64,000 nt of DNA from Helicobacter sp. 11S02596-1 (GTDB lineage: Bacteria > Campylobacterota > Campylobacteria > Campylobacterales > Helicobacteraceae), in assembly GCF_002272825.1 (NCBI RefSeq), contig NZ_MLAM01000002.1, positions 1 through 64,000 on the forward strand. The letters are read 5' to 3'. The position numbers were made by a program, and so were the translations under genes. The notes under the pieces were generated by a model. That model was not told the DNA's origin. It saw only the letters and a list, made by a program, of their open reading frames with translations, and did no database searches. Positions 9,349 to 18,229 of this stretch are shown here, piece by piece (the first letter of the stretch is position 1; each line of letters starts with the position of its first letter).

Positions 9349-9553
9349 TTCCCATCCTTTCAAACAATGATTTGATATTTTCTGTATATAAATGATAAAA
9401 AAACTCAATTCCCATATCATTTATGGTGATAATACTAGGGAATTTTAGCTTCGACATTTCTGAATTTTGTTTGCTGTTTTGTTACCAATTTGTAATATGG
9501 AAAATATGGCGGTTAAAAGATAAATAAATGCTGACAAATTAAAAGGCTAAGTC

Positions 9554-10132
9554 CTAGATTGCCACATCGGGCTTGTAATTACTTTTTTCTACATCAATAT
9601 AAAATTCTAAAACCAATTGGGGAGAATTGTGAGATTTTTTAATAACAACAGGCAATAAAACCTTGATACTCATCGGGGCTTTTTGAAGATCGGTAAAAAA
9701 GTCATTCATTTCTTGAGTATTTTCCATTGTGCCACGCACAAAATATACATCGGTTCTGAGTTGATTTTGTGCGTCTTCTTGGGTGGATTTCTTCACAACT
9801 TCAATATCTTTAAAATGCTTGTTCAAGTTATTTGTTAATTTTGTCATATCAAACCCATAAGCCATCACATCCAAAAATTTTTGATTGGCATTTTTGGTTT
9901 TTTTGAGCGATTCTCGATTGTTCTCAAACTCCTTTTGCACCTGCAAAAAAACCACTCGGATCTTTTTTTCTTCGAGATACTGCTGTTTGTAAGCCTCGAC
10001 CTTGGGCCACAAAAAATAATTCATAAACATCCCAATCGCAACACAAAAGACCACAAAAAAAATCAAATTCCGGATAACAAGGTCAGCATCCACATCAATA
10101 TAAAAGAAATTTTTTTGATTATTTGTTTTCAT
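9554..10132 (-). CDS. PilO-like inner-membrane assembly protein
   Basis: About 192 residues: a short cytoplasmic tail, one transmembrane helix (LVIRNLIFFVVFCVAIGMFM), a charged coiled-coil (KVEAYKQQYLEEKKIR...) and a C-terminal alpha/beta domain ending in a strand-rich segment (QLRTDVYFVRGTMENTQEMN). This is the architecture of PilO/GspM alignment-complex proteins. The start at 10132 is preferred (AAGGAAAAGTCAG upstream; overlaps the PilN-like gene by 14 bp) over 10240. It is the last gene of a PilM-N-O-like set. Assignment rests on architecture and order, not on a diagnostic motif. Confidence 0.5.
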   Translation of the reverse strand: MKTNNQKNFFYIDVDADLVIRNLIFFVVFCVAIGMFMNYFLWPKVEAYKQQYLEEKKIRVVFLQVQKEFENNRESLKKTKNANQKFLDVMAYGFDMTKLTNNLNKHFKDIEVVKKSTQEDAQNQLRTDVYFVRGTMENTQEMNDFFTDLQKAPMSIKVLLPVVIKKSHNSPQLVLEFYIDVEKSNYKPDVAI

Positions 10133-10664
10133 CTGACTTTTCCTTCGGGGCTTCGATGATAGATATAGATGAATGGCTCGTTGAGACAAAGTTATACCAA
10201 CCATTTGATAAGGCAAAAAAACTAACAGAACTTTTGCCAAAGATAGCTTTCAAAGGGTCTTGGAGTAAAAATTTAAAAACCTCTTTAGAGGGCGTTGCAC
10301 CTTTGATTAACAACGAATCATTACCGATCTCAATATAATCAATCGTGATTTGGTCAGGAATAATATTAAATAAATTTCTGATCGCATCCCGGACGACGAG
10401 ATTGTGGATTTGCCTTTGTTTTAACAAATCCGTTTCAGACAAAATCCGGCTTTGATAGGCTTGCATTTTGACGATTTTGCTTTGATAGGAAGCTTGTTTG
10501 CTTTGATACTCAGCAATCCTTTTATGCGAGAGCAAAATCTGGGATTCCAAAAGCAACAAAAATCCAAACATCATCCCCAAAGAAACGATAATATAAAAAA
10601 CCCATATCTTAGTGATTTTCGTAACGATATATTTCGGGCGAGGCTTCAAAAAACTTAGTCTCAT
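10119..10664 (-). CDS. PilN-like inner-membrane assembly protein
   Basis: A 181-residue bitopic protein: basic N-tail, transmembrane helix (about 20-42, IWVFYIIVSLGMMFGFLLLL), coiled-coil (RIAEYQSKQASYQSK...) and a C-terminal domain whose order matches PilN: IPDQITIDYIEIGNDSLLI, then the GATPSKEVFKFL helix, then a final strand. This is the strongest match of the trio. The ATG overlaps the preceding gene by 4 bp. PilN normally joins PilM in the cytoplasm to PilO in the periplasm. Confidence 0.6.
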   Translation of the reverse strand: MRLSFLKPRPKYIVTKITKIWVFYIIVSLGMMFGFLLLLESQILLSHKRIAEYQSKQASYQSKIVKMQAYQSRILSETDLLKQRQIHNLVVRDAIRNLFNIIPDQITIDYIEIGNDSLLIKGATPSKEVFKFLLQDPLKAIFGKSSVSFFALSNGWYNFVSTSHSSISIIEAPKEKSDENK

Positions 10665-11689
10665 AGCTTGCCCCTTTCAAACTCGATTTTTGAGAGTGCG
10701 CAGAGTTCATCAACGATCGAAACGGGAATTTTGGATGTCTCAATCATCAGATTTTCTTCTAGATAATTCACCCCGCCCCTAGACATCCCGTAAGTATCGA
10801 GAATAACAATCTTTTCGATGAATTTATTTTCATAAAGCTCATTAGAATAAAATTCCCGCAAAGAATTTTGCACGATATTAAAAATAACTGAAACTTTGAC
10901 AATATCATCGACTTTTTCTTTTGTGCGTTCATCTTCATCATTGTCATTCAAAAGGCTTTCATTAAGCTTGTCGATAAATAAGTCTGAATCCCCCAAATCT
11001 TCCAATTCATCGATAGCATCATCGAAGTCATCATCATTGTTGTTGTTTGGAAACGCAAAGCCATCACCAAACACCTCATTAATATGGCCTGATTGGGTAG
11101 CTTCACTCATATCATCCGCTTCGCCTTCTACGATGAAATACCCGCCAAAATAAATACCCTCCAAATCAGCAATCAAAAGCGAAATACTGCCCCTTTCTTG
11201 GAGGATATACAAGCTGGTCTTGCGCTCGATTTGGTCTTTTATCTTGTGATAAATAACAATAAAAGGCGAAAATAAATAATCCAAGCCTTTGAGTTTTGAA
11301 AATTTTTCCAGATTTTCTTCAATGGCAGAATTTTTGATATAAATTTTCCAATTCCCAAAGCTCAAAATATTCGACTCTTTGGGATTGATGCCATATTTTG
11401 AAAAATCTTCCTTGTCGTTTTTTTTGAAAATGCCTTGATTGTAGCTTTTAGCCATCGTGCTTAAATACGTAAAGGGATATTTTTTTTGATAGCTTTTGAT
11501 GGCTTTGACCGCTTCAATAGGCATCTCGTGATTGACCATTTTGTATTCTTTGGTCAGATTTTCCAACGTCTCCCCGCCTTTGATACGCATAATCTTTAGC
11601 GAGCATACTTTGCTATCAAGATTCACAGAGATAAAAACATTTGAAAAAAAAGGTCGTATCAATTTAGAAAAACCAAAAATATCCATCAC
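10661..11689 (-). CDS. PilM/GspL-like cytoplasmic partner, divergent
   Basis: A 342-residue protein with no membrane segment, placed immediately before the PilN-like and PilO-like genes, where PilM would be expected. The N terminus (VFISVNLDSKVCSLKIMRIK) could be a degenerate actin-like strand pair, but no clear ATP-binding motif is visible. It contains an acidic low-complexity stretch rich in N and D (around 215-250: NNNNDDDFDD...). The C terminus has short hydrophobic strands. The call depends on gene order; it could also be a lineage-specific protein. Confidence 0.35.
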   Translation of the reverse strand: MMDIFGFSKLIRPFFSNVFISVNLDSKVCSLKIMRIKGGETLENLTKEYKMVNHEMPIEAVKAIKSYQKKYPFTYLSTMAKSYNQGIFKKNDKEDFSKYGINPKESNILSFGNWKIYIKNSAIEENLEKFSKLKGLDYLFSPFIVIYHKIKDQIERKTSLYILQERGSISLLIADLEGIYFGGYFIVEGEADDMSEATQSGHINEVFGDGFAFPNNNNDDDFDDAIDELEDLGDSDLFIDKLNESLLNDNDEDERTKEKVDDIVKVSVIFNIVQNSLREFYSNELYENKFIEKIVILDTYGMSRGGVNYLEENLMIETSKIPVSIVDELCALSKIEFERGKL

Positions 11690-11741
11690 AAACCCGCTAC
11701 TTGTTTTAAAATCATTTTACCAAAAACAAATGGATTTCTCA

Positions 11742-12416
11742 TCAAAAACGCTCCATCTGTTCATAAACAAGTTTTTTTGCTGCTTCTATATCCATATCTT
11801 TGGGGATAAAAAATGGCTCTGAGAGATGGTAATCAATGCAAGAAAATGGCTTGGGGATACGAAATTTATCCCACGTATTTAGCTCATAATAACGGCTTGG
11901 GAAACACCGCCACGCGCTAATCCCCACGCCCGTTTTTTGCGCCATCGCCACCACCCCATCAGCGATATGATGATAAGGACCTTTGGGACCATCGGGTGTG
12001 ATACCCATATCCCAGCCGGCACGCAAATGCCGAAAAGATTCTGCAAGCACCCGCGCCCCGCCTTTGTCCCCGCCTTTGTTTGTCGAACCCCTGATGGTAT
12101 GAAAGCCAAAATACCCATAAAGCTTCACCATCAATTCCCCATCAAAATGCCTGCTTGAAATCACGCAGATCTTGGGCTGTTTGCGGATTTTGAGGTAGGC
12201 AAAGGGCATCATCAAAAACTCCCCGTGCCAAAAACACGCAATAAAATTCGCCCGCCCGATTTCAGGAGATATGGATTCAGGAGATATGAGCTCAGGCGAT
12301 ATATGGAAGCGGTGCTTGCACGTCCAAGCAAGCATTTTCAAAATCACCCAAGCGATATAAGGGAAAATCTTTAGGATAATTTTTTGCTTCCAACTTAAAG
12401 GCTTCATCTGACCCAT
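11742..12416 (-). CDS. lysophospholipid acyltransferase-like protein (DUF374 family)
   Basis: A 224-residue LPLAT-superfamily protein. Recognisable blocks are [16 protein letters not shown] (acyltransferase motif), the [16 protein letters not shown] segment and ITPDGPKGP, all characteristic of DUF374 acyltransferases. A hydrophobic N terminus suggests membrane association. It probably acylates a lipid or lipid A precursor; the substrate is unproven. It starts 13 bp inside the 3' end of miaB. A three-fold 15-base in-frame repeat ([15 protein letters not shown]) lies near residues 38-52 and could vary in number without a frameshift. Confidence 0.72.
   Translation of the reverse strand: MGQMKPLSWKQKIILKIFPYIAWVILKMLAWTCKHRFHISPELISPESISPEIGRANFIACFWHGEFLMMPFAYLKIRKQPKICVISSRHFDGELMVKLYGYFGFHTIRGSTNKGGDKGGARVLAESFRHLRAGWDMGITPDGPKGPYHHIADGVVAMAQKTGVGISAWRCFPSRYYELNTWDKFRIPKPFSCIDYHLSEPFFIPKDMDIEAAKKLVYEQMERF
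12259..12304. repeat. three tandem 15-base repeats inside the acyltransferase gene
   Basis: Three near-identical 15-base units (core TTCAGGAGATATG and variants) encode [10 protein letters not shown] and ISPEI on the minus strand. The 15-base period preserves the frame, so changes in copy number would lengthen or shorten a linker near the N terminus without inactivating the enzyme. Confidence 0.7.
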
Positions 12417-13708
12417 CGCCCTATCAAGCTCCCGCCGTCATTTTCGCTGATTTGCACGTCCAAAATTTCCCCGATTGTTAAAATCTCTCCAGGAATCTTG
12501 ACTAATTTTCCATTATCACTCCGCCCCTCAGAAAAGCTCTCCAAGCCGGTTTTGGTATTTTCTATCAAGACACGATGGTAGCTCCCAATCTCTTGCTTGG
12601 CTTTTTCTTTCAAGATTTCTTTATGGCGATTTTGCAATCTAGCGAGGCGCTCGGAGGCGACTTCTTGAGGGATCTTGCCGTTTTCACCCCAATCATAGGA
12701 CTCTGTATGTGGGCGAGGGGAATACACAAAGCTATAAAGCGTATCAAAGCCGACTTCTTCAAGCACATCCATCGTATCGGCAAAATCTTCTTCACTCTCA
12801 CCGGGAAACCCCACGATAATGTCCGTGCCAATGCCAACATTAGGCACGAGGGATTTGAGTTTGCTTGCCCGATTGAGAAACCATTCTTTGCTATAACCCC
12901 GACGCATTGATTTCAAAATCTTTGTCGAGCCACTCTGCAAGGGCATATGGATCGATTTACACACTTTGGGGTTGCTAGCAAATTCTTCTAAAAACTCATC
13001 GTCCATATGCAAAGGATGGGGCGAAGTAAAGCGGATACGCTCGATCCCATCGATTTGGCTGATTTCTCTTAATAACCCAGCAAAATTGATACGCTGGTGG
13101 GGCGTTGAAAATCGCACGCCATAGTTATTGACATTTTGCCCTAAAAGCATTAGTTCTTTCACGCCCTTACTCGCAAGCTTCCTTGCTTCTGATACTATCA
13201 AATCCAATGGGATAGAAATCTCCTTGCCACGGGTATGAGGGACAATGCAGTAAGCACATTTTTTATCACAACCAATCGAGATATTCAGCAACGCTTTCAC
13301 GCCTGTATTTCTGGCTGTATCAAACACATACGTGCTGTCATCATAATCGATACTCACCTCGACGGCTTTGTCCTTGTGGATAATTTCAGAGATTTTTGAG
13401 ATATTCCTCGCACCCAGGACAAAATTCACGCTCGGGGCTTTTTTGAGGATCTCCTCACCCATATGGCTAGCCGTGCAACCGCAAATCCCGATTTTAGCAC
13501 CGGGTTTTTTGAGCCGTGCAAACTGCCCAATCTCAGAAAAAAGCTTGCGTTCAGGCTTTTCCCGCACACTGCAGGTATTAATGAGTATCAAATCGGCTTC
13601 TTTAACATCATCAGTCGCACGATAGCCCTGCTTTTTGAGTTCGCCAATCATATGCTCGCTATCACGCATATTCATCGCACAGCCAAGCGTTTCTATATAA
13701 AGCTTCAT
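12404..13708 (-). CDS. miaB: tRNA-2-methylthio-N6-dimethylallyladenosine synthase
   Basis: Radical-SAM methylthiotransferase modifying A37 of tRNAs that read UNN codons. The 434 residues show the N-terminal UPF0004 domain with three cluster cysteines (CAMNM, CSVREK, CGCTAS), the radical-SAM CX3CX2C motif in [15 protein letters not shown], and a C-terminal TRAM domain. The order of motifs and [10 protein letters not shown] favour MiaB over RimO. In H. pylori the same gene lies between homologues of the two flanking genes. Confidence 0.92.
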   Translation of the reverse strand: MKLYIETLGCAMNMRDSEHMIGELKKQGYRATDDVKEADLILINTCSVREKPERKLFSEIGQFARLKKPGAKIGICGCTASHMGEEILKKAPSVNFVLGARNISKISEIIHKDKAVEVSIDYDDSTYVFDTARNTGVKALLNISIGCDKKCAYCIVPHTRGKEISIPLDLIVSEARKLASKGVKELMLLGQNVNNYGVRFSTPHQRINFAGLLREISQIDGIERIRFTSPHPLHMDDEFLEEFASNPKVCKSIHMPLQSGSTKILKSMRRGYSKEWFLNRASKLKSLVPNVGIGTDIIVGFPGESEEDFADTMDVLEEVGFDTLYSFVYSPRPHTESYDWGENGKIPQEVASERLARLQNRHKEILKEKAKQEIGSYHRVLIENTKTGLESFSEGRSDNGKLVKIPGEILTIGEILDVQISENDGGSLIGRWVR

Positions 13709-13719
13709 TCAAAACCTAC

Positions 13720-13962
13720 TTAAATGATATGCAACTCATAAATATAGTCTTTTTCATCCAGGCTGATTTTAATCTCAGACAGATAGGCTTTTCGCCCCTT
13801 GTTTTCAAAGAAACTCACCGCTTTTAGCAGGTCTTTATGGCTATTGCTAGGATCAAAATAAAACACCCGATTGTTGTCGGCTTGGAGTTTTTCAGCCAAT
13901 TTTTCCAAACTGATTTTTTGCGCCTTTTCTTCAAGATTTGTTTTAGCAAGCACTAATTCCAT
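13720..13962 (-). CDS. HP0268-family small nuclease
   Basis: An 80-residue protein. The segment RVFYFDPSNSHKDLLKAVSFFENKG and the C terminus DEKDYIYELHII correspond closely, as I recall it, to the H. pylori HP0268 protein, a small nicking endonuclease/ribonuclease whose gene also adjoins miaB. The ATG at 13962 is chosen; a TTG one codon earlier is possible but unnecessary. It starts a minus-strand run ending at lpxL and faces the nusA promoter across about 240 bases. Confidence 0.75.
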   Translation of the reverse strand: MELVLAKTNLEEKAQKISLEKLAEKLQADNNRVFYFDPSNSHKDLLKAVSFFENKGRKAYLSEIKISLDEKDYIYELHII

Positions 13963-14120
13963 CAATAAACCCTTTTATTCAAATAATTTCGGTCGGCATT
14001 TTATCCAGATTTGGCTTATAAAAAGTTTGAATATTTTTTTATCTTAAAAAGGTAATTTCTTTTTAGATCCGACCAGCCCGCTCCAAACCACAGCCTTGTC
14101 AAAATGATAAAAATTTTTGA

Positions 14121-14126
14121 TATAAT
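14121..14126 (+). promoter_or_regulatory. -10 box for nusA
   Basis: A perfect TATAAT preceded by TTTTTGA, the extended -10 context typical of sigma-80 promoters in Helicobacter, 75 bases before the nusA ATG. The remaining 13963-14120 is A/T-rich divergent spacer where I see nothing else definite. Confidence 0.6.
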
Positions 14127-14201
14127 CATTCCCTTAAATAAAAACTCCCTGCTACATAAAATTTAAAATCAAGCAAATTTCGGGACAATCAAAGGACATA
14201 G

Positions 14202-15341
14202 ATGGAAAAAATACTCGATATCATAGAGCTTATCGCCTATGAAAAAGGTTTGCAAGTCTCAATGGTATCCCAAGTCGTCAAAGACGCCATCATTAAAATG
14301 GCAAAAAAAGAAATCGATGAGACCATCAATTACACCGTCGAAGAAGATCTTAAAGAACGCAATTTTAAGCTTATCCACACCATCGGAGTTTGCGAAGAAG
14401 ACGACCCAAAAGTCCAAGAGGACCCCACCAATTTTATCCCCCTTTCCAAAGCAATAACAATGGATCCTGATCTCAAACCTGGCGATGAGATCAAATACGA
14501 ATTGAGCCTAGAAGATATGAGTAGGAGCGCTGTCAATACGCTTTTTAGGGATCTGGAGTTTAATATCCAGCGCACTATTGAAGACCAATTATTTGAAAAA
14601 TTCAAAGCCAATCTCGGCAAAATCATCACCGGCGTGGTTATCCGTGTCGATGATATGCAAAATACATTTATTGAGATTGATGAAATCCGTGCCATACTGC
14701 CTCTAAAAAATCGTATCAAAGGCGAAAAATTTGCCGTAGGGCAAACCGCTTCTTGTATCCTCAAGCACGTAGGTATCACCAAAGATGGTCTCCACCTCGA
14801 GCTTTCACGCACCACACCCAAAATGCTCGAAGAACTCCTTGCCCTTGAAGTCCCTGAAATCAAAGACGGCGAAGTCATCATCGCAAAAAGTGCAAGAATC
14901 CCTGGCGATCGGGCAAAAATCGCCCTATATTCCAACAACCCCCGAATCGACCCCATCGGCGCTACCGTTGGCGTGCGTGGCGTGCGTATCAATGCGGTGA
15001 GTAAAGAGCTCAACGGAGAAAATATCGATTGTATCGAATACTCCGAAGTCCCTGAAATCTTTATCTCCAAAGCCATCGCCCCCGCAAATATCATCAGTAT
15101 CAAAATCCAGCCCGCCCCCGATGAAAACACCCCGCCCAAAGCCATCATCAACATTATGAGCGACCAAAAAAGCAAAGCCATCGGCAAAAATGGGATCAAT
15201 ATCCGCCTCGCTTCAATGCTTACCGGCTATGACATCGAGCTTGTCGAGATTGTCTCTGAAAAAGACAAAGAAGAAAACCCTGACACGCCCGTAGCCTCAA
15301 AAGTCGGTATTGACGCCTTAGAATCACTCTTTAAGCAGTGA
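14202..15341 (+). CDS. nusA: transcription termination/antitermination protein NusA
   Basis: A 379-residue RNA polymerase-associated factor. The N-terminal domain opens MEKILDIIELIAYEKGL; an S1 domain (about 135-200, GKIITGVVIRVDDMQNTFIE) follows, then two KH domains (RIPGDRAKIALYS, DPIGATVGVRGVRI and later KSKAIGKNGINIRLASMLTG). There is no C-terminal acidic-repeat region, as is usual in Campylobacterota. An AAAGGA ribosome site precedes the ATG. The 3' neighbour is a gene remnant, then a TonB receptor. Confidence 0.95.
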   Translation: MEKILDIIELIAYEKGLQVSMVSQVVKDAIIKMAKKEIDETINYTVEEDLKERNFKLIHTIGVCEEDDPKVQEDPTNFIPLSKAITMDPDLKPGDEIKYELSLEDMSRSAVNTLFRDLEFNIQRTIEDQLFEKFKANLGKIITGVVIRVDDMQNTFIEIDEIRAILPLKNRIKGEKFAVGQTASCILKHVGITKDGLHLELSRTTPKMLEELLALEVPEIKDGEVIIAKSARIPGDRAKIALYSNNPRIDPIGATVGVRGVRINAVSKELNGENIDCIEYSEVPEIFISKAIAPANIISIKIQPAPDENTPPKAIINIMSDQKSKAIGKNGINIRLASMLTGYDIELVEIVSEKDKEENPDTPVASKVGIDALESLFKQ

Positions 15342-15359
15342 TTTTTTAGATCGCAATGA

Positions 15360-15569
15360 TGTGCGAATAAAAGCCCATCCCAACTAAAGGTTATCCAGCA
15401 AGCTGATCGTAAAAAAGTTCATCGCAATGGAGGCAAAGCCAAACTTTATGGGCTTTCCCACGAGGATTTTTGTCATCTCTTAGGCTCATTTAACGTATTT
15501 AGCAGAAAATACCCCGAAATCATCGAACTCCTAAAATCCCCAAAAATTTGGCAAGAGATACAACCCTAA
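15360..15569 (+). pseudogene. remnant C terminus of a DNA methylase / type IIG restriction enzyme
   Basis: An open stretch with no usable start immediately 3' of nusA encodes LYGLSHEDFCHLLGSFNVFS, then RKYPEIIELL and a TAA at 15567-15569. The pattern 'YGLS.E....IL.TF.V' is the usual tail of Eco57I-like N6-adenine methylase/restriction fusions. The rest of the gene is absent, so this is a deletion scar. I could not place it in a specific family. Confidence 0.5.
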
Positions 15570-15597
15570 ACATACAAATTCCCGCTCCCCATCACTA

Positions 15598-15631
15598 CTA
15601 AAAAATCACCTTACAAAAAGGGATTTTTTAG
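15598..15631. terminator. hairpin between the methylase remnant and the TonB receptor
   Basis: CTAAAAAATC and GATTTTTTAG form a perfect 10-bp stem around a 14-base loop. The A-rich left arm and T-rich right arm make it a plausible bidirectional transcript end insulating the receptor promoter from nusA. A classic run of T after the stem is missing. Confidence 0.45.
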
Positions 15632-15651
15632 TGTTATCAAAGCAGATTTTA

Positions 15652-15676
15652 TATTATAATAATCACTATCATAATA
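15652..15676 (+). promoter_or_regulatory. NikR-type operator overlapping the receptor promoter
   Basis: TATTA at 15652-15656 and TAATA at 15672-15676 are separated by exactly 15 bases, matching the H. pylori NikR consensus TRWYA-N15-TRWYA. The site covers a TATAAT -10 box at 15655-15660 and ends 14 bases before the ATG, so nickel-bound NikR would block transcription. A Fur box is an alternative reading of the same A/T-rich palindrome. Confidence 0.5.
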
Positions 15677-15690
15677 TAAAGGATAAAAAT

Positions 15691-17653
15691 ATGAAATGGA
15701 CACAAATACTATTAGCCCCTATCGCATTGGGTGCGATATTACAAGCAGACCCGCAAGAAGCGATGTTAAACAAAATCATCACGACTGCCACAGGGTTTGA
15801 CACCCCGCTAAAAGATGAGGTGCGTAATATCTTACTCATCGACAAACAAACCATCAAAGACAAAGGCTACCAATCCATCGAGCAAGCCCTCCGATACGTG
15901 CCTTATGTAACATTTGCCAATCACGGGTTTTTGAAAAATGACATTGATTTGCGCTCTCAAGGCAAATATTCGTATTATTTTGTCAAAGTCCTCATCAATC
16001 GCGTCCCCATCAATACCATCAATAGCCACGGCTCCAGCCCGCTTGATGCGATCAATATCGAAGATGTAGAATCTATCGAAATTATTCCTGGGGGGGGGGG
16101 CAGTGGTTTATGGGAATGGCACACGTGGGGGCGTGGTCAATATTATCACCCGATCAAACCCCAAAGACTCCGCACATATCACACTTAAAGGTAATACTTA
16201 CGAATTTAAAAACACCCTTTCGGGCAATCTAAGCTTGAGTTTAGGTAAAAAAATCACCGAAAAATTTTTCCTCAAAGCCAATGCCGGCTTTTCTGATGGC
16301 GGGGGATATGGAAAATTTTCCAAACAACGCAATGCCACACAAGGTCTCCAAGCCATCTACCAATTCACCCCCAACCAAACCCTAGACCTCAATGCCAGCT
16401 ATGCTAGGACAAATGTCCTTGTGCCCGATCAATTATCACTTGCTGAACTCCAAACAGATAGGCGGGGCGCTTCTAGTCTTCGCAGATTCACAGATACTTT
16501 TCAAGCCTATTGGGCAGACTACCGAGCCAAAGCGGGGGTTTGGGATTTTGATATGTTGGGATTTTTTGAATCTTCCGATCAAACTGATGAGTATTTGAGC
16601 TTAGCAGGAACGAAGACCTATGGCGGGGAATTTGTCTCCTTGCAATCTGGACTTAGCTTCAAATCCAAACGCCAAACCCAAAACAACACGCTAATGCTAG
16701 GCTATGACCTCTCCTATTCAAACTCTGCGTTGGGCGAGGATAAGGCTGCAAGGCTGGCAAATTCGATATATTTTTTGGAGCGATACGCTTTTGTGCATTG
16801 GTTTGATTTGAGTGCGGGGGCACGCTATGAAAATAGCTATTATGAACTTAAAAAAAGTGCTAGCAAATTCAAAGGCGACAAAGACTTCCATAGCTATGCC
16901 ATCGAAGTAACGCCGAATTTCAAATATTCGCCCACCGGCAATGTCTATGCCAAATATGAACGGGGTTTTGTTGCCCCCTTGCCGGAACATTTGGTCGCCA
17001 CGAATGCTGACAAACAAACGATTGTCGGTCCTATCCACCCCCAGACATATGACACCTATGAGCTAGGCTGGAAAGATGAATTTGCCTGGAGTTATCTTTC
17101 TGCTACACTATTTTATACCCAAGCTGTGGGAGAATTTAACTTTAATTATGTTTATAGTTCTAATCATATGGTAGGTGCAGAATATTACAATGTCGGGGAT
17201 ACCCGCCGTATCGGGGTAGAAATCAACGGGATGCAAGATTTTTTTGATAGATTACATATCGGCGAATCCATCTCCTATGTCGATGCGACCATCATCAAAG
17301 ACAAAGACCCCAGCGAAAAAAACAAAAAAGTTCCCTACACCAATCTATACAAAATCACTCTCAATATCGGCTATGACACTATCAAATCACAAAAAAATCT
17401 CTTGAATGTGTTTTTTAATACAAGCTTTTTTGGGCAAAGAGAAGATAACCAGCATAACAAAATGGATGCTTATATCTTATCGGATCTCGGGATGACCTAC
17501 ACAGCCAAACGCTCTGGAGCATCGCTAAGTGCGGGAGTAAGGAATGTTTTCAATGCGCTTTATATTGATTATGCGTATGGGACAAAACGGGGAACAACCT
17601 ATCTCCCTGCACCTGAGAGGAGTTATTATGCAGAAATATCGTTTCGCTTTTAA
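15691..17653 (+). CDS. phase-variable TonB-dependent receptor (FrpB4-like, currently out of frame)
   Basis: Outer-membrane receptor for an iron or nickel complex, about 653 residues once the frame is restored. It has an N-terminal signal (MKWTQILLAPIALGAILQA), a plug domain and a 22-strand-type barrel ending in YYAEISFRF. Eleven G at 16090-16100 throw the frame: translation stops at 16188. Removing one G gives IEIIPGGGAVVYGNGTRGG, the conserved plug motif, and joins the rest exactly. The tract therefore encodes the motif's own glycines. AAAGGA precedes the ATG. Position after nusA and the NikR-like operator suggest an FrpB4-type nickel receptor; H. pylori also has frpB4 near nusA. Substrate is inference. 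Confidence 0.82.
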
Positions 17654-17752
17654 ATATTTGTCTTTATTGGGATATGTTTTACCCGACCAAAAGCTACTCA
17701 CCGCTATAGCCAAAACCGATAAAAATAAATTGCGTGAGTTGTGGTAGCCAGA

Positions 17753-18225
17753 AAGCTTGGGGTGGGCAAATCATTTTAGGAACGAAACTGACCCGCCCGC
17801 CCATAAGCTTTGCCTATTGGAGCGGTCTTCAGATTCACGGCGTGAATTGAGTTCAAAATAATGAGGCTTCGCCTATTAGGAGGGGGCGGGTTCTACTTAG
17901 CAAGTTGCCCGCCCCCTTCCTAAGACCTCTTTGGGTGGGCGGGTCAGAAACCCACTGCACGCCCCCTTAGTAATTCCAGATGACAGGGCGTAGCGGGCTT
18001 TTTTGCTAGTGATTCCACACGACAAACCTTAGAAACTGGGTTGATAGGGCAAGCGTAGCTTGACTATAACTCGGGTGGGTGGGTCAGAATCCTTTAGGAA
18101 TGGAGACAGGCTTTGCCTCTCGGTTTGGTCTTTAGATTCAGTTTGCAAAACTGAATCGAGTAAAAAATAGATGAGCCGGTCTTCAGGTTTGGATTTTAAA
18201 ATCCAAACCGAGTAAAAATAATGAA
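17753..18225 (-). repeat. palindromic repeat cluster, reverse orientation (17.8-18.2 kb)
   Basis: This gap between the receptor and flgG holds three first-hairpin copies on the minus strand: degenerate at 17823-17858, 18126-18167 (stem GATTCAGTTT/AAACTGAATC) and 18178-18219 (stem GGTTTGGATT/AATCCAAACC). The last two are joined by the linker GGCTCATCTATTTTTT seen at two other loci. A complete third-hairpin variant, ending in AACCTTAGAAA, lies near 18021-18090. A G/C-rich module (GGGGGCGGG...CCCGCCCCC and CAGAAACCCACTGCACGCCC) occupies about 17881-18020. No coding sequence is apparent. Confidence 0.8.
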
Positions 18226-18229
18226 TACA

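Noticed and set aside
14330-15199. A 289-codon open frame antisense to nusA
   Set aside because: It lies wholly inside a strongly conserved nusA, is serine/arginine-rich low-quality sequence and has no ribosome site; it is a composition shadow.
15652-15676. Reading the receptor operator as a Fur box
   Set aside because: Possible, but the exact TRWYA-N15-TRWYA spacing and the nusA-linked receptor favour NikR; Fur kept only as an alternative.
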